Below, piece by piece: positions 7,874 to 15,740 of a stretch of DNA of 64,000 bases; the first letter of the stretch is position 1, and each line of letters opens with the position of its first letter. The notes beneath the pieces were generated by a model. That model searched no databases and was not told the origin of the DNA. It saw only the letters and a program-made list of their open reading frames with translations. Origin of the DNA: Palsa-504 sp050011155 (GTDB lineage Bacteria > Actinomycetota > Actinomycetes > Streptosporangiales > Streptosporangiaceae); NCBI GenBank assembly GCA_050011155.1, contig JBEKJP010000021.1, forward strand, positions 1 through 64,000. Direction: 5' to 3'. Both the position numbers and the translations under genes were made by a program.

Positions 7874-9102
7874 CGGCCGACACCGTCCGACGCCGCGGCC
7901 CGGGCGATGCGGGCGGACGAGAGCAGGCACAAAACGGCGAGCAGGACCGAGAAGGCCAGGACGGCCGTCCAGGTCCCGGTGAAGCCGGCCAGCACGCCAA
8001 CGCCGACCACGGGGATGATCAGGCCGGCGTAGCACGCCACGAAGAAGGCGGAGATGACCTGGCCGCGCCGGCCGGCCGGGGCCAGTCGGCTGGCGGTGGC
8101 CAGGCTGCCACCGAAGATGGCGCCGACGGCCACGCCGCCGGTCACGGTCCCGGCCAGGAACAGGACCATCCCGGCCTGGGCCAGGGCGGCAAGGATCAGT
8201 ACGAGCGCGACCAGAAGCAGGCCCATCCCGGCCAGCACGACCCGGCGGCTGCTGAACCGCGACAGCGCGGCCTGGGTGACGGTTCCCACCGCGAACAGAC
8301 CGAACACGATGGCGCCCTGGACGGCATGGCTGCCCTGGTGCAGCACGCCTCCGATGAAGCCGGGTACCAGGGAACTGAACAGCCCGAGCAGGGCGAAGGC
8401 GGCGAACACGGCGACGGCGGCGGCGATGAACTCGCCCCTTCCCCGCTCAGGGATGCCCAGCCCGGCAAAGCGCAGGGCCAGCCGGGTACGGGGGCGCACC
8501 GTCTCGGGGACGAACAGCAGGATCAGGGCCGCCCCGGCCAGAACCGCCAGGTACACCTCGAAGACCAGAGTCGTGGGATGCGGCGCGTACTGGGCAAGCA
8601 GTCCGGCGACCAGGGACCCGACTCCCAGGCCGCCCATGTTCGCGGCCGTGGCCACCAGCGACGCGCGGTGCCCGGCCGCGGCCGGGACCAGTTCGGTGAG
8701 TGCGGCCGTCGCCGTGCCCGTCATCAGGCCCGCCGACAGCCCGGAGACGATCCGGGCCGCGATGAGCACGCCGATGCCGTGGGCCAGGATGAACATGACC
8801 GTGCTGAGCGCGCTGGCCGCGAGGGCCACGGCCATGACCGGCTTGCGCCCAGCCTGGTCCGAGGATCGACCGGCCAGCAGCAGGGTCCCGAGCACCGCCG
8901 CGGCGTAGACGGCGAACGTCACCGTCACCATGGCCGCGGAGAAATGCCACCGGCCCTGGTAGATGACATAGAGCGGGGTCGGCAGCGTGGTGCCGAGCAT
9001 GGTGATGCCCAGCACCAGCGCCAGCAGCCAGAACGAGGCCTGCCGCCGGGCGGCACCGCGCTGGCCGCGTACCGCCGGGGGAGCCTGCATGGTGGTGGTC
9101 AT
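7870..9102 (-). CDS. MFS exporter
   Basis: Twelve-segment major facilitator exporter, 410 residues. The first segment contains TLPTPLYVIYQ, and the loop 2-3 signature is LLAGRSSDQAGRKPVM. This is the drug/sugar-type MFS related to chloramphenicol or arabinose efflux proteins; the cargo cannot be told. I chose ATG 9102 because AAAGGAACAGAA precedes it and the membrane domain begins 25 residues in; the frame stays open further upstream through OP5. OP5 lies 37 bases upstream. The TGA overlaps SP2's ATG. Confidence 0.87.
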   Translation of the reverse strand: MTTTMQAPPAVRGQRGAARRQASFWLLALVLGITMLGTTLPTPLYVIYQGRWHFSAAMVTVTFAVYAAAVLGTLLLAGRSSDQAGRKPVMAVALAASALSTVMFILAHGIGVLIAARIVSGLSAGLMTGTATAALTELVPAAAGHRASLVATAANMGGLGVGSLVAGLLAQYAPHPTTLVFEVYLAVLAGAALILLFVPETVRPRTRLALRFAGLGIPERGRGEFIAAAVAVFAAFALLGLFSSLVPGFIGGVLHQGSHAVQGAIVFGLFAVGTVTQAALSRFSSRRVVLAGMGLLLVALVLILAALAQAGMVLFLAGTVTGGVAVGAIFGGSLATASRLAPAGRRGQVISAFFVACYAGLIIPVVGVGVLAGFTGTWTAVLAFSVLLAVLCLLSSARIARAAASDGVGR

Positions 9103-9138
9103 TTCTGTTCCTTTCGGTCGGCAGTCGAGCCAGGGGCC

Positions 9139-9184
9139 AGCCTCACGGCCGGCCGGGTGAGCCGGCGTCACCCGGCCGGGTGAT
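9139..9184 (-). promoter_or_regulatory. OP5: R2-type activator promoter of the MFS-SP2 operon
   Basis: On the minus strand: ATCACC, CGGCCG, GGTGAC (9167-9184), 6 bases, TCACC (9156-9160), 11 bases, -10-like GAGGCT (9139-9144). The core TCACCCGGCCGGGTGA is a perfect 16-base palindrome. It lies between the divergent exporter and R2. Confidence 0.8.
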
Positions 9185-9257
9185 CCGCCGGTCAGGCTCG
9201 GGCCGCCAGGCAGGAAAAGACGTACTGTGGGACCGGTGCCCGCCGAGGAGAGTCGCC

Positions 9258-11942
9258 GTGGAGCCTGCCGTCTGGTCCGGGGCCGCCGAAGCTCCGGCGG
9301 TCCGGGACGGTGTTGTCCCGCGCCCGGGGCTGTTCGAGCGGCTGACCCAGGCGCAGCGCGTCGTGCAGCTGTCGGCCCCGCCGGGAAGCGGGAAGACGGT
9401 CCTGCTCCGGTCCTGGATCGCCGTGACCGGCCTGACCGCATGTACCGCCTGGGTCTCGGTGCCGAACGAGGAGCGTGACCCGCGGCGGCTATGGATCTCG
9501 CTCGTCGCCGCGCTGCGCGGCACGGCTACCGGAGCCGCCCTGGTGCGCGAGCTGACAGCGGCGCCTGAGCTAGACGGCTGGACGGTGATCGAGCGGCTGC
9601 TTGAAGACCTCGCCTCCCTCGAGGACCGGACCTGGCTGGTGATCGACGACCTGCACGAGCTGTCCTCGGCCGAGGCGCTGCGCCAGCTGGAGCTTTTGAT
9701 CATGCGCGCTCCGGCTGCCCTGCGGTTCGTCCTGGTCACCCGGCATGACCTGCGGCTGGGCCTGCACCGGCTGCGCCTGGCCGGGGAGCTCACCGAGATC
9801 CGCGCGGATGACTTGCGGTTCAGCCGGGCGGAGGCTGGGACGCTGCTTGACGCGGCCGGGGTGACGCTGTCCAGCTCCGCGCTCGACCTGCTGTACGACC
9901 GGACCGAAGGCTGGGCGGCCGGGCTGCGGCTGGCCGCGCTATCGCTGGCCGGGCACCCCGATCCGGACCGCTTCGCGGCCGAGTTCGGCGGCAGCGAGCG
10001 CACGGTTGCCGAGTACCTGCTGGCCGAGGTCCTGGAGCGGCAGAGCGAGGACGCCCGTCGGCTGCTGCTCAGGACATCGGTGCTAGAACGGGTCAACGGC
10101 GAGCTGGCCGACCTGCTGACCGGGCGCTCAGGCGGCGAACGGGTCCTGCAGCAGCTTGAGGAGGCGGGTGCGTTCGTCATCTCGCTGGACGCGCGGCGGT
10201 CCTGGTTCCGCTACCACCAGCTGTTCGCCGATCTCCTGCAGCTGGAGCTGCGCGGGAGCGAGCCCGTCGAGCTGACCGCGCTGCACGAAGCCGCAGCCGG
10301 GTGGTACGCGGACCACGGCTTCCCCGTCGAAGCGGTCCGGCACGCCCAGGCGGCGAAGAACTGGGCGCTGGCTGCGCGCGTGCTGGCGGACCGCTGGGTC
10401 GGCCTGGGCCTGGCCGGCCTGGGCGGCATCGCGCACGAGCTCCTCGCCCGCTTCCCGGCCGACATGATCGCGGCCGATGCCGAGCTGGCGGCGCGGGTGG
10501 CCGGGGTCCAGCTGGTCCAGGGATCACTGGAAGAGGCCGAACGGTACCTGGCGCTAGCTTCACGAGCGCTGGAGTCGGCTCCTGCCGACCGGCACGGGCG
10601 CTCGCAGGTGGTGCTCGCCGTGGTGCGGATGCGCCTGGCCCGTCAGCGCGGGGATGTCACCGCGGTGGCCGAGGCGGCGCAACGCCTGCTGGCTCCCGCG
10701 ATGACCACGGAAGCGGCTAGGTATGACCCGGCGCGGACCGGGCTGGGTGAGGACCTGCGGGCGCTGGCCCTGCTCAATCTCGGCATCGCCGAGCTATGGA
10801 CCTCCCGCTTCGACGAGGCGGACCGGCATCTCGACGACGGGGTCGCCCTTGCCCGCCAGATTGGACGGCCCTACCTGGAGGTCACCGGCCTGGCGCACTG
10901 GGCCCAGCTGGTGAGCTGGCGCTCCATGCCGCTCGGGGCGCGGCTCAGCCTGCAGGCGATCGAGCTGGCCGAGCAGCATGGCTGGGCCGACGAGCCGGTG
11001 ACCGGCGTCGCCTACCTGAACCTCGGCGTGGCGATGATCGCCCAGGGAAGGATCGAGGAAGCGGAACGGGCGCTCGGCCGGGCCGAGCGGACCGTACGGG
11101 CCGAAGCCGACCCGTCCGCCGGGGTGCGGCTACGCGCCGGCCGCGGCATGCTCGAATTCGTCAGCGGCCGGCCCGACGCCGCGCTGAGCGCCTTCCGCGC
11201 GGCCGAACGGCTGGCCAGCTCGCTCGTCACGCCGCACACGCTCGCCCCGCGGCTGCACTCGCAACTGCTGCAGACACTGGTGCGCACGGGCGAGACGCAG
11301 CAGGTCGAGCAAGCCCTCGCCGGCATGGACGGCCCCGAGCGTGACCAGGGCGAGATCCGGATCGCTGAGGCGTCGCTCCGGCTCGCCCAGCACGACCCGG
11401 CGGCGGCGGCCGCCGTGCTCGCACCCGTCACCGGCGGCTCGGTCGTGATGCCGAACGCCCATCTGTGGGATGTCCAGGCGCTCCTGCTCCAGGCAATCGC
11501 CGGTGACGCCCTCGGCGCCACGGTGGCGGCGAGGCGGGCCCTCGAGCGGGCTCTCGACCATGCCGCGCCCCAGGGCCTGCTCTTTCCCTTCCTGTTCGAC
11601 CCGGCGCCCGAGCTGCTCGACCGCCATCGCCGGGTCGGTACCGTGCACGCCGACCTGATCGGCGAGATCCTGGACGCGCTGGCCGGGCGGAAACCAGGCG
11701 CGCCGCCAGCCGGGCCGCGGCGCTTGCGCGAGCCGCTCAGCCACGCCGAGGCGCGGGTGCTGCGCTACCTGCCCACCAAGCTCTCCGTGCCAGAGATCGC
11801 GGACGAGCTGTACCTGTCGGTCAACACGGTCAAGACCCACATGCGCCACCTCTACGACAAGCTCGGCGCGCACCGCCGCCACGAGGCCGTCGAGCAGGCC
11901 CGCGCGCTCGGCTTGCTGGCCTCCTCCCCGCGCAGCTCCTGA
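9258..11942 (+). CDS. R2: MalT-like LuxR-family ATPase regulator
   Basis: Activator of 894 residues. It has Walker A APPGSGKTVLL near residue 38, Walker B TWLVIDDLHEL, RTEGWAAGLRLAA, SWFRYHQLFADLLQ, a long TPR-like helical region, and a C-terminal helix-turn-helix with recognition helix LSVNTVKTHMRHLY. GTG 9258 has GAGGAG 7 bases upstream and begins like R5, so I prefer it to the earlier in-frame ATG at 9180, which would fall inside OP5. Three operators with CGGCCG or CCGCCG spacers (OP4, OP5, OP6) surround the gene, so its probable regulon is the MFS-SP2-VIT(-AKR) operon on one side and the dehydrogenase on the other. Confidence 0.9.
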   Translation: MEPAVWSGAAEAPAVRDGVVPRPGLFERLTQAQRVVQLSAPPGSGKTVLLRSWIAVTGLTACTAWVSVPNEERDPRRLWISLVAALRGTATGAALVRELTAAPELDGWTVIERLLEDLASLEDRTWLVIDDLHELSSAEALRQLELLIMRAPAALRFVLVTRHDLRLGLHRLRLAGELTEIRADDLRFSRAEAGTLLDAAGVTLSSSALDLLYDRTEGWAAGLRLAALSLAGHPDPDRFAAEFGGSERTVAEYLLAEVLERQSEDARRLLLRTSVLERVNGELADLLTGRSGGERVLQQLEEAGAFVISLDARRSWFRYHQLFADLLQLELRGSEPVELTALHEAAAGWYADHGFPVEAVRHAQAAKNWALAARVLADRWVGLGLAGLGGIAHELLARFPADMIAADAELAARVAGVQLVQGSLEEAERYLALASRALESAPADRHGRSQVVLAVVRMRLARQRGDVTAVAEAAQRLLAPAMTTEAARYDPARTGLGEDLRALALLNLGIAELWTSRFDEADRHLDDGVALARQIGRPYLEVTGLAHWAQLVSWRSMPLGARLSLQAIELAEQHGWADEPVTGVAYLNLGVAMIAQGRIEEAERALGRAERTVRAEADPSAGVRLRAGRGMLEFVSGRPDAALSAFRAAERLASSLVTPHTLAPRLHSQLLQTLVRTGETQQVEQALAGMDGPERDQGEIRIAEASLRLAQHDPAAAAAVLAPVTGGSVVMPNAHLWDVQALLLQAIAGDALGATVAARRALERALDHAAPQGLLFPFLFDPAPELLDRHRRVGTVHADLIGEILDALAGRKPGAPPAGPRRLREPLSHAEARVLRYLPTKLSVPEIADELYLSVNTVKTHMRHLYDKLGAHRRHEAVEQARALGLLASSPRSS

Positions 11943-11960
11943 CCGGACCCGCCGTCGCCA

Positions 11961-12006
11961 ATCACCCCGCCGGGTGAGGTCAGCTCACCCCGGCAAGCAT
12001 GAGGCT
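11961..12006 (+). promoter_or_regulatory. OP6: R2-type activator promoter of the dehydrogenase
   Basis: ATCACC (11961-11966), CCGCCG, GGTGAG (11973-11978), 6 bases, TCACC (11985-11989), 11 bases, -10-like GAGGCT (12001-12006). It begins 19 bases after the R2 stop and ends 32 bases before the next ATG. Confidence 0.78.
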
Positions 12007-12038
12007 TACTGCTGTCCGCCCATCGAGAAGGGAACGAC

Positions 12039-12914
12039 ATGACCATCATCCGTCCCGCCGCACCAGCGATCGCATTCCTCGGCACCGGGCGCATGGGCGC
12101 CCCGATGGCCGCCAACCTGGCCCGCGGCGGCTTCGACGTACGCGTGTGGAACCGCACCGCCAGCCGCGCCGAGGCCCTCACCGCGGACGGCGCGGTCGTG
12201 GCGAGCAGCCCGGCCGACGCCGTCCGCGACGCCGCGATCGTCATCACCATGCTGGCCGATGGACCCGCCACCGAACAGGCCGCCACCGGCCCGGATGGCC
12301 TGCTGGCCGCGGATCCGGGGACGATCTGGGTCCAGATGGCGACCGTCGGAGCCGACTGGACGGCCCGGCTCGCCCGCCTCGCCGGCCCGCGCGGAGTCGT
12401 GTTCGTCGACGCCCCCGTCTCCGGCAGCGAGGGCCCGGCCCGGGCCGGGCAGCTGGTCATCCTGGCTAGCGGTCCGCACCAGGCACAGGACGTGCTGGCC
12501 CCGGTGTTCGGTGCGCTCGGGCGTGCCACCGCCTGGCTGGGCCCGGCCGGCCACGGTACCCGGGCCAAGCTCGTCCTCAACAACTGGCTCGCCGACCTGA
12601 CCGAGGCCACCGCGGAAACCCTGTCCTTCGCCCGGAAACTGGACCTCGATCCGGTTCAGATCGTGGACCTCCTGCAGTCCACCCCGCTCGGGGCGCCGTA
12701 CGCCGTGCAGAAGGCCCGCAGCATGCTGGCCGGGGACTTCAGCCCCGCCTTCGCGCTCAAGCACGCCCTCAAGGATGCCGAGCTCGCCGCGCAGGCCGCG
12801 CAGGCCAGCGGCGCCACCCTCACCCTCACCAGCGCGCTGCTCCCGCGCTGGCGGGACACCGCCGCCAGCGGGCACGCCGACGACGACCTCTCCGCGGTCT
12901 ACCTGACGAGCTGA
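12039..12914 (+). CDS. NAD(P)-dependent beta-hydroxyacid dehydrogenase family
   Basis: Member of the 3-hydroxyisobutyrate/6-phosphogluconate dehydrogenase superfamily, 291 residues. It has the Rossmann motif FLGTGRMGAPMAANL, the substrate loop DAPVSGSEGPARAG and the catalytic lysine in GHGTRAKLVLNNW. Members oxidise beta-hydroxyacids or reduce short aldehydes or imines. AGAAGGGAACGAC precedes ATG 12039. OP6 is upstream, so control by R2 is expected. It converges with MBL2, separated by a short inverted repeat. Confidence 0.88.
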   Translation: MTIIRPAAPAIAFLGTGRMGAPMAANLARGGFDVRVWNRTASRAEALTADGAVVASSPADAVRDAAIVITMLADGPATEQAATGPDGLLAADPGTIWVQMATVGADWTARLARLAGPRGVVFVDAPVSGSEGPARAGQLVILASGPHQAQDVLAPVFGALGRATAWLGPAGHGTRAKLVLNNWLADLTEATAETLSFARKLDLDPVQIVDLLQSTPLGAPYAVQKARSMLAGDFSPAFALKHALKDAELAAQAAQASGATLTLTSALLPRWRDTAASGHADDDLSAVYLTS

Positions 12915-12930
12915 CCAGCGCGGCGGTCAG
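12911..12930. terminator. Possible bidirectional terminator
   Basis: CTGACC and GGTCAG form a perfect 6-base stem with an 8-base loop, overlapping both stop codons of the convergent dehydrogenase and MBL2. There is no T-run. Confidence 0.35.
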
Positions 12931-13898
12931 GGATGGATCGGGCCGCTGGGGCCGCGGTCGAGGCGAATCGACTGCATGATCGCGAACGTCGTGGTCCTGG
13001 TGTAGATCTCGATGTCGGCACCGCCCAGCACGCCGGTGTACTTCGCGATGACGGGGGCGGCCGCGTGCTCGGTGACCGCGTCGAGGTAGGCGCTGACCCC
13101 GGCCCAGACGTTCTCTCCGTAGTGCCCGAAAAGCGGTCCCGGGTTGACCGAGGCCAGCGCCTCGCGTGAGCTGGCTTCGATGTCGGCGATGTACTGCTGA
13201 TGCATCGCCACGTCCTCGCGGGTGGCCACCCGGCCCAGGTGCCCGCTGATGAGGTGCGTCCACGGGTAGTCCAGCGCGATGGCCGGGGCGCCGGTGTACC
13301 CGATGACGTCGTCGCTGAGGTTGAGGTTGTAGATGGGGATCCAGCCGGCGTTGACCACGTCGATGAACATCAAGGTGTCGTGGTCGGGGAAGTGGATGTA
13401 GATGTTGTCCGGCGAGTGGTTGGGCCCGTGCCAGGCCAGTTCGACCCGCTCGCCGCCGACCTCCAGGGTGTAGCGGTCGGAGAAGGTCACGTCCGGGACG
13501 GGGCGGGCGGGATCGTCGTCGCGCAGCAGCAGTCGCCGGGTCTCCTCGTGGCCGATGCGGACGATGTCCCCGCCGAACAGCGAGGACGCTCCCTGGTGGT
13601 CGCAGTGGTGGTGCGAGTAGACCAGGTGGGTGACCTGGTTGGTCAGGCCGTTGGCGGCCGTGGTCTCGTCCACCGCCCGCCGGATGTTGTGGCCGATGTT
13701 CGGGGGCGCGTCGAAGATCACGACGCCGTCGGGGGTGGTCAGGAACGCCGACATGTAGACGTTGTCCGTGACCGCGTAGAGGTTCCGCTCGACCTGCCAG
13801 ACGTGGTACCCGTGCTCGTTCAGGGGTGCCCCCTTCGCGATCGCCGGGACCGGGGCGTACTCGGGCAGGTCTGGGACGTCGGTAGCTGGCGATGTCAC
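12927..13898 (-). CDS. MBL-fold metallo-hydrolase (MBL2)
   Basis: Paralogue of MBL1, 323 residues counted from GTG 13898. The metal motif is YSHHHCDHQ; the HGPNHSPDNIYIHFPDHDT block is nearly identical to MBL1. An AGGGAGAAATA sequence before GTG 13898 equals the arrangement at MBL1, so an independent start here is well supported. However, the reading frame has no stop all the way back to the SP3 start at 14228. It lies downstream of the bidirectional OP7. Substrate unknown. Confidence 0.85.
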   Translation of the reverse strand: MTSPATDVPDLPEYAPVPAIAKGAPLNEHGYHVWQVERNLYAVTDNVYMSAFLTTPDGVVIFDAPPNIGHNIRRAVDETTAANGLTNQVTHLVYSHHHCDHQGASSLFGGDIVRIGHEETRRLLLRDDDPARPVPDVTFSDRYTLEVGGERVELAWHGPNHSPDNIYIHFPDHDTLMFIDVVNAGWIPIYNLNLSDDVIGYTGAPAIALDYPWTHLISGHLGRVATREDVAMHQQYIADIEASSREALASVNPGPLFGHYGENVWAGVSAYLDAVTEHAAAPVIAKYTGVLGGADIEIYTRTTTFAIMQSIRLDRGPSGPIHP

Positions 13899-14228
13899 TA
13901 TTTCTCCCTGGATTCTCGGGGCACGTACCTGCTGGCCGTGCGCGTCCGCAAGCTCGTGACGACGCCAAGGATCTCCGTCCGGCGGCGGCAGGTCGTCCCT
14001 GGATTCCAGTGATTTTCCGCGCGGCTCCAGCTGGCGGACCTCGAGCAGGACCAGGCCCAGGGCCTCCATCTCAGCGAGCACGCCGTACAGTCCTGACTGG
14101 TCCAGCCAGCCGGTGAGGACCGTGTACGTGCCCTTCGGCTGTGACGTCATCCCCGGGAACGCGGACAGCGTCATAGCGCCGAGATGCCCGTCGACCCGGA
14201 CCATATATAGGGCGGGTGCCCAGTCCAT
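12927..14228 (-). CDS. SP3, in frame with MBL2 (possible SP-hydrolase fusion)
   Basis: From ATG 14228 the frame encodes an SP-type domain (YMVRVDGHLGAM, TVLTG, DQSGLYGVLAEMEALGL, LLEVRQL; residues 1 to about 72). About 38 unstructured, charged residues follow, then MBL2 without any stop, giving 433 residues in total. SP1, SP2 and SP4 all end with their own stop shortly after LLEV, so loss of the stop is specific to this copy. The -10-like CACCAT ends 6 bases before ATG 14228, as at SP1. The internal GTG 13898 with its own ribosome-binding site could yield free MBL2 as well. Function of the SP part unknown. Confidence 0.5.
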   Translation of the reverse strand: MDWAPALYMVRVDGHLGAMTLSAFPGMTSQPKGTYTVLTGWLDQSGLYGVLAEMEALGLVLLEVRQLEPRGKSLESRDDLPPPDGDPWRRHELADAHGQQVRAPRIQGEIVTSPATDVPDLPEYAPVPAIAKGAPLNEHGYHVWQVERNLYAVTDNVYMSAFLTTPDGVVIFDAPPNIGHNIRRAVDETTAANGLTNQVTHLVYSHHHCDHQGASSLFGGDIVRIGHEETRRLLLRDDDPARPVPDVTFSDRYTLEVGGERVELAWHGPNHSPDNIYIHFPDHDTLMFIDVVNAGWIPIYNLNLSDDVIGYTGAPAIALDYPWTHLISGHLGRVATREDVAMHQQYIADIEASSREALASVNPGPLFGHYGENVWAGVSAYLDAVTEHAAAPVIAKYTGVLGGADIEIYTRTTTFAIMQSIRLDRGPSGPIHP

Positions 14229-14234
14229 GACCTC

Positions 14235-14309
14235 ATGGTGGCGGGCGGGCAGGTGACGATGAATCACTGTGATCCGGTGATTACATGTCACCGGGCTGGC
14301 GGCGAGCCT
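14235..14309. promoter_or_regulatory. OP7: bidirectional R3-type activator promoter
   Basis: A symmetric array: GGTGA (14252-14256), 6 bases, ATCACT (14263-14268), GTGATCC, GGTGAT (14276-14281), 6 bases, TCACC (14288-14292). Rightwards, 11 bases on, is GAGCCT (14304-14309) before the NTF2-like gene. Leftwards, 11 bases on, is CACCAT (14235-14240) before SP3-MBL2. One dyad therefore serves two divergent promoters with the same spacing. Confidence 0.8.
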
Positions 14310-14348
14310 GGCTGTGTCGCAGCAGTTATACGGCCGAGGAGAAGTGGC

Positions 14349-14795
14349 ATGGCTTTGGACCACGAGCAGCTTGTCCGGCACGCGTACCGGGTCGCCGAGG
14401 AGATGGACATGGCGGGATGGGTCGCGGCCTTCACCGAGGACGGCACGTTCACCGACGAGTCCATCGGCGTCACCTGGAAAGGCCCGGCCGAACTCCCGGA
14501 GCAGGTCGAGAACTACCACCGGGCCTTCCCGGACATGCACCGCGAGCTGTACCACGTCTATGTCAGCGGCAACAAGGTCGTGGTCCAGCTGGCCCTGCAG
14601 GGGACGCATCTCGGCCCGCTGCAGCTGCCCGCCGGGACGCTGCCGCCGACCGGCAAGCGGATGGACGCACCGTGCTGCGACGTCTTCGAGCTGGTGGACG
14701 GCAAGATCAAGCGGTTCGACTGCTATCCCGAAGGCACGATCATCCTCACCCAGCTCGGCGTGCTCGGCAACCTCAGCGCCGCGCTGGAGCAGTAA
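14349..14795 (+). CDS. NTF2-like (SnoaL-type) protein
   Basis: A 148-residue single-domain protein of the NTF2/SnoaL fold: N-terminal helix LVRHAYRVAEEMDMAGWVAAFTED, then the strand pattern FELVDGKIKRFDCYPEG near the end. The family includes ester cyclases, dehydratases and isomerases as well as non-enzymatic proteins; no catalytic identity can be read. ATG 14349 has GAGGAGAAG upstream. It is driven by the rightward half of OP7, so it should be co-activated with SP3-MBL2. It converges with the reductase at 14805. Confidence 0.75.
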   Translation: MALDHEQLVRHAYRVAEEMDMAGWVAAFTEDGTFTDESIGVTWKGPAELPEQVENYHRAFPDMHRELYHVYVSGNKVVVQLALQGTHLGPLQLPAGTLPPTGKRMDAPCCDVFELVDGKIKRFDCYPEGTIILTQLGVLGNLSAALEQ

Positions 14796-14804
14796 CCGCG
14801 TGCT

Positions 14805-15740
14805 TCAGGGCGTGACCACGAGCTTGCGTGATGCCCCGGTCTTGAGGTGCTCCCAGGTCCCGCTGATGTCTTCCAGCCGGGTTTGCTCCAGGTCCACGGT
14901 GAGCTTGCCGTCGATCGCGTGGCCTGCCAGCCGCGCGTAGGCCGAACGGCGCACCTCGGCGGGCGTGGCGAACAAGCTGTGACCCACGAGCGTAAGCAGC
15001 TTGCCGCGCAGGACAACGCCGGTGATCGTGGAGGCGTCCCCGGCCGAGCTTCCGACCTGGATGTACCGGGCACCGGGTTTGGCGTGGTTCATCGCGTGCG
15101 GGGCGACCCCGCCCCACAGGAAGTCAACGATCACGTCGTAGCCGCCGGGCGCCGCGGCGGCCAGCCCGGCGTCGATGGCCTGCTCATCTGCGAGGTCGAC
15201 AACCGCGTCGGCCCCGAGGTCAGCGGCTTGCGAGGAGTCTTTTCGCCGGGTGGCGCCGACAATCAGGCCGGCGCCGAGGACACGAGCCGATTGCAGTGCC
15301 AGTTGGCCCGCCGAGCCGCCTGCCCCGAGCACCAGTACCGTCTCACCGGGCTGGAGATGAGCACGGTAATCCAGCGCCAGCCATCCGGCCAGGCCGGCTA
15401 CGCCGAGAGCAGCCGCCAGTGTGGGGTCAAGCCCGGCCGGAACCGGGAAGCCGCCCGCATCCGGGACGGGTATCAGCTCAGCCAGGGTGCCGTACGGGGC
15501 TGGCGGGGCGGTCACGTACCAGCGGGTGCCGTCGGCGAGCTGCACGACCGCCTCGTAGCCGGCGATACAGGGAGGCTGCAGCCGGCGTAGCGGGAACTGG
15601 TCGTTCACGAACGCCACGTCCAGCGGATTCAGGGTCGCCGCGACCAGGGCACCGATCGAGACGCCGGGGCCGGGCCGCGGATCGGTGAACTGCTCAAGGA
15701 CTGGAGTGGCGCCAGCCTGACGGACTACTGCTGCTCGCAT
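14805..15740 (-). CDS. Zinc-free MDR-family reductase (quinone oxidoreductase-like)
   Basis: Medium-chain dehydrogenase/reductase of 311 residues without zinc ligands. It has an N-terminal GroES-like domain (PCIAGYEAVVQL) and the NADPH-binding motif VLVLGAGGSAGQLALQ near residue 140. Such enzymes reduce quinones or enones. Its ATG at 15740 lies inside the end of the esterase gene (16-base overlap), so the two are co-translated from OP8. The pairing suggests that an ester is hydrolysed and the product reduced, or that both detoxify one compound; this is inference. Confidence 0.85.
   Translation of the reverse strand: MRAAVVRQAGATPVLEQFTDPRPGPGVSIGALVAATLNPLDVAFVNDQFPLRRLQPPCIAGYEAVVQLADGTRWYVTAPPAPYGTLAELIPVPDAGGFPVPAGLDPTLAAALGVAGLAGWLALDYRAHLQPGETVLVLGAGGSAGQLALQSARVLGAGLIVGATRRKDSSQAADLGADAVVDLADEQAIDAGLAAAAPGGYDVIVDFLWGGVAPHAMNHAKPGARYIQVGSSAGDASTITGVVLRGKLLTLVGHSLFATPAEVRRSAYARLAGHAIDGKLTVDLEQTRLEDISGTWEHLKTGASRKLVVTP

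Noticed and set aside
9180..9257. ATG 9180 as the start of R2
   Set aside because: It would put the first codon inside OP5; GTG 9258 has GAGGAG at a proper distance and aligns with the R5 start.
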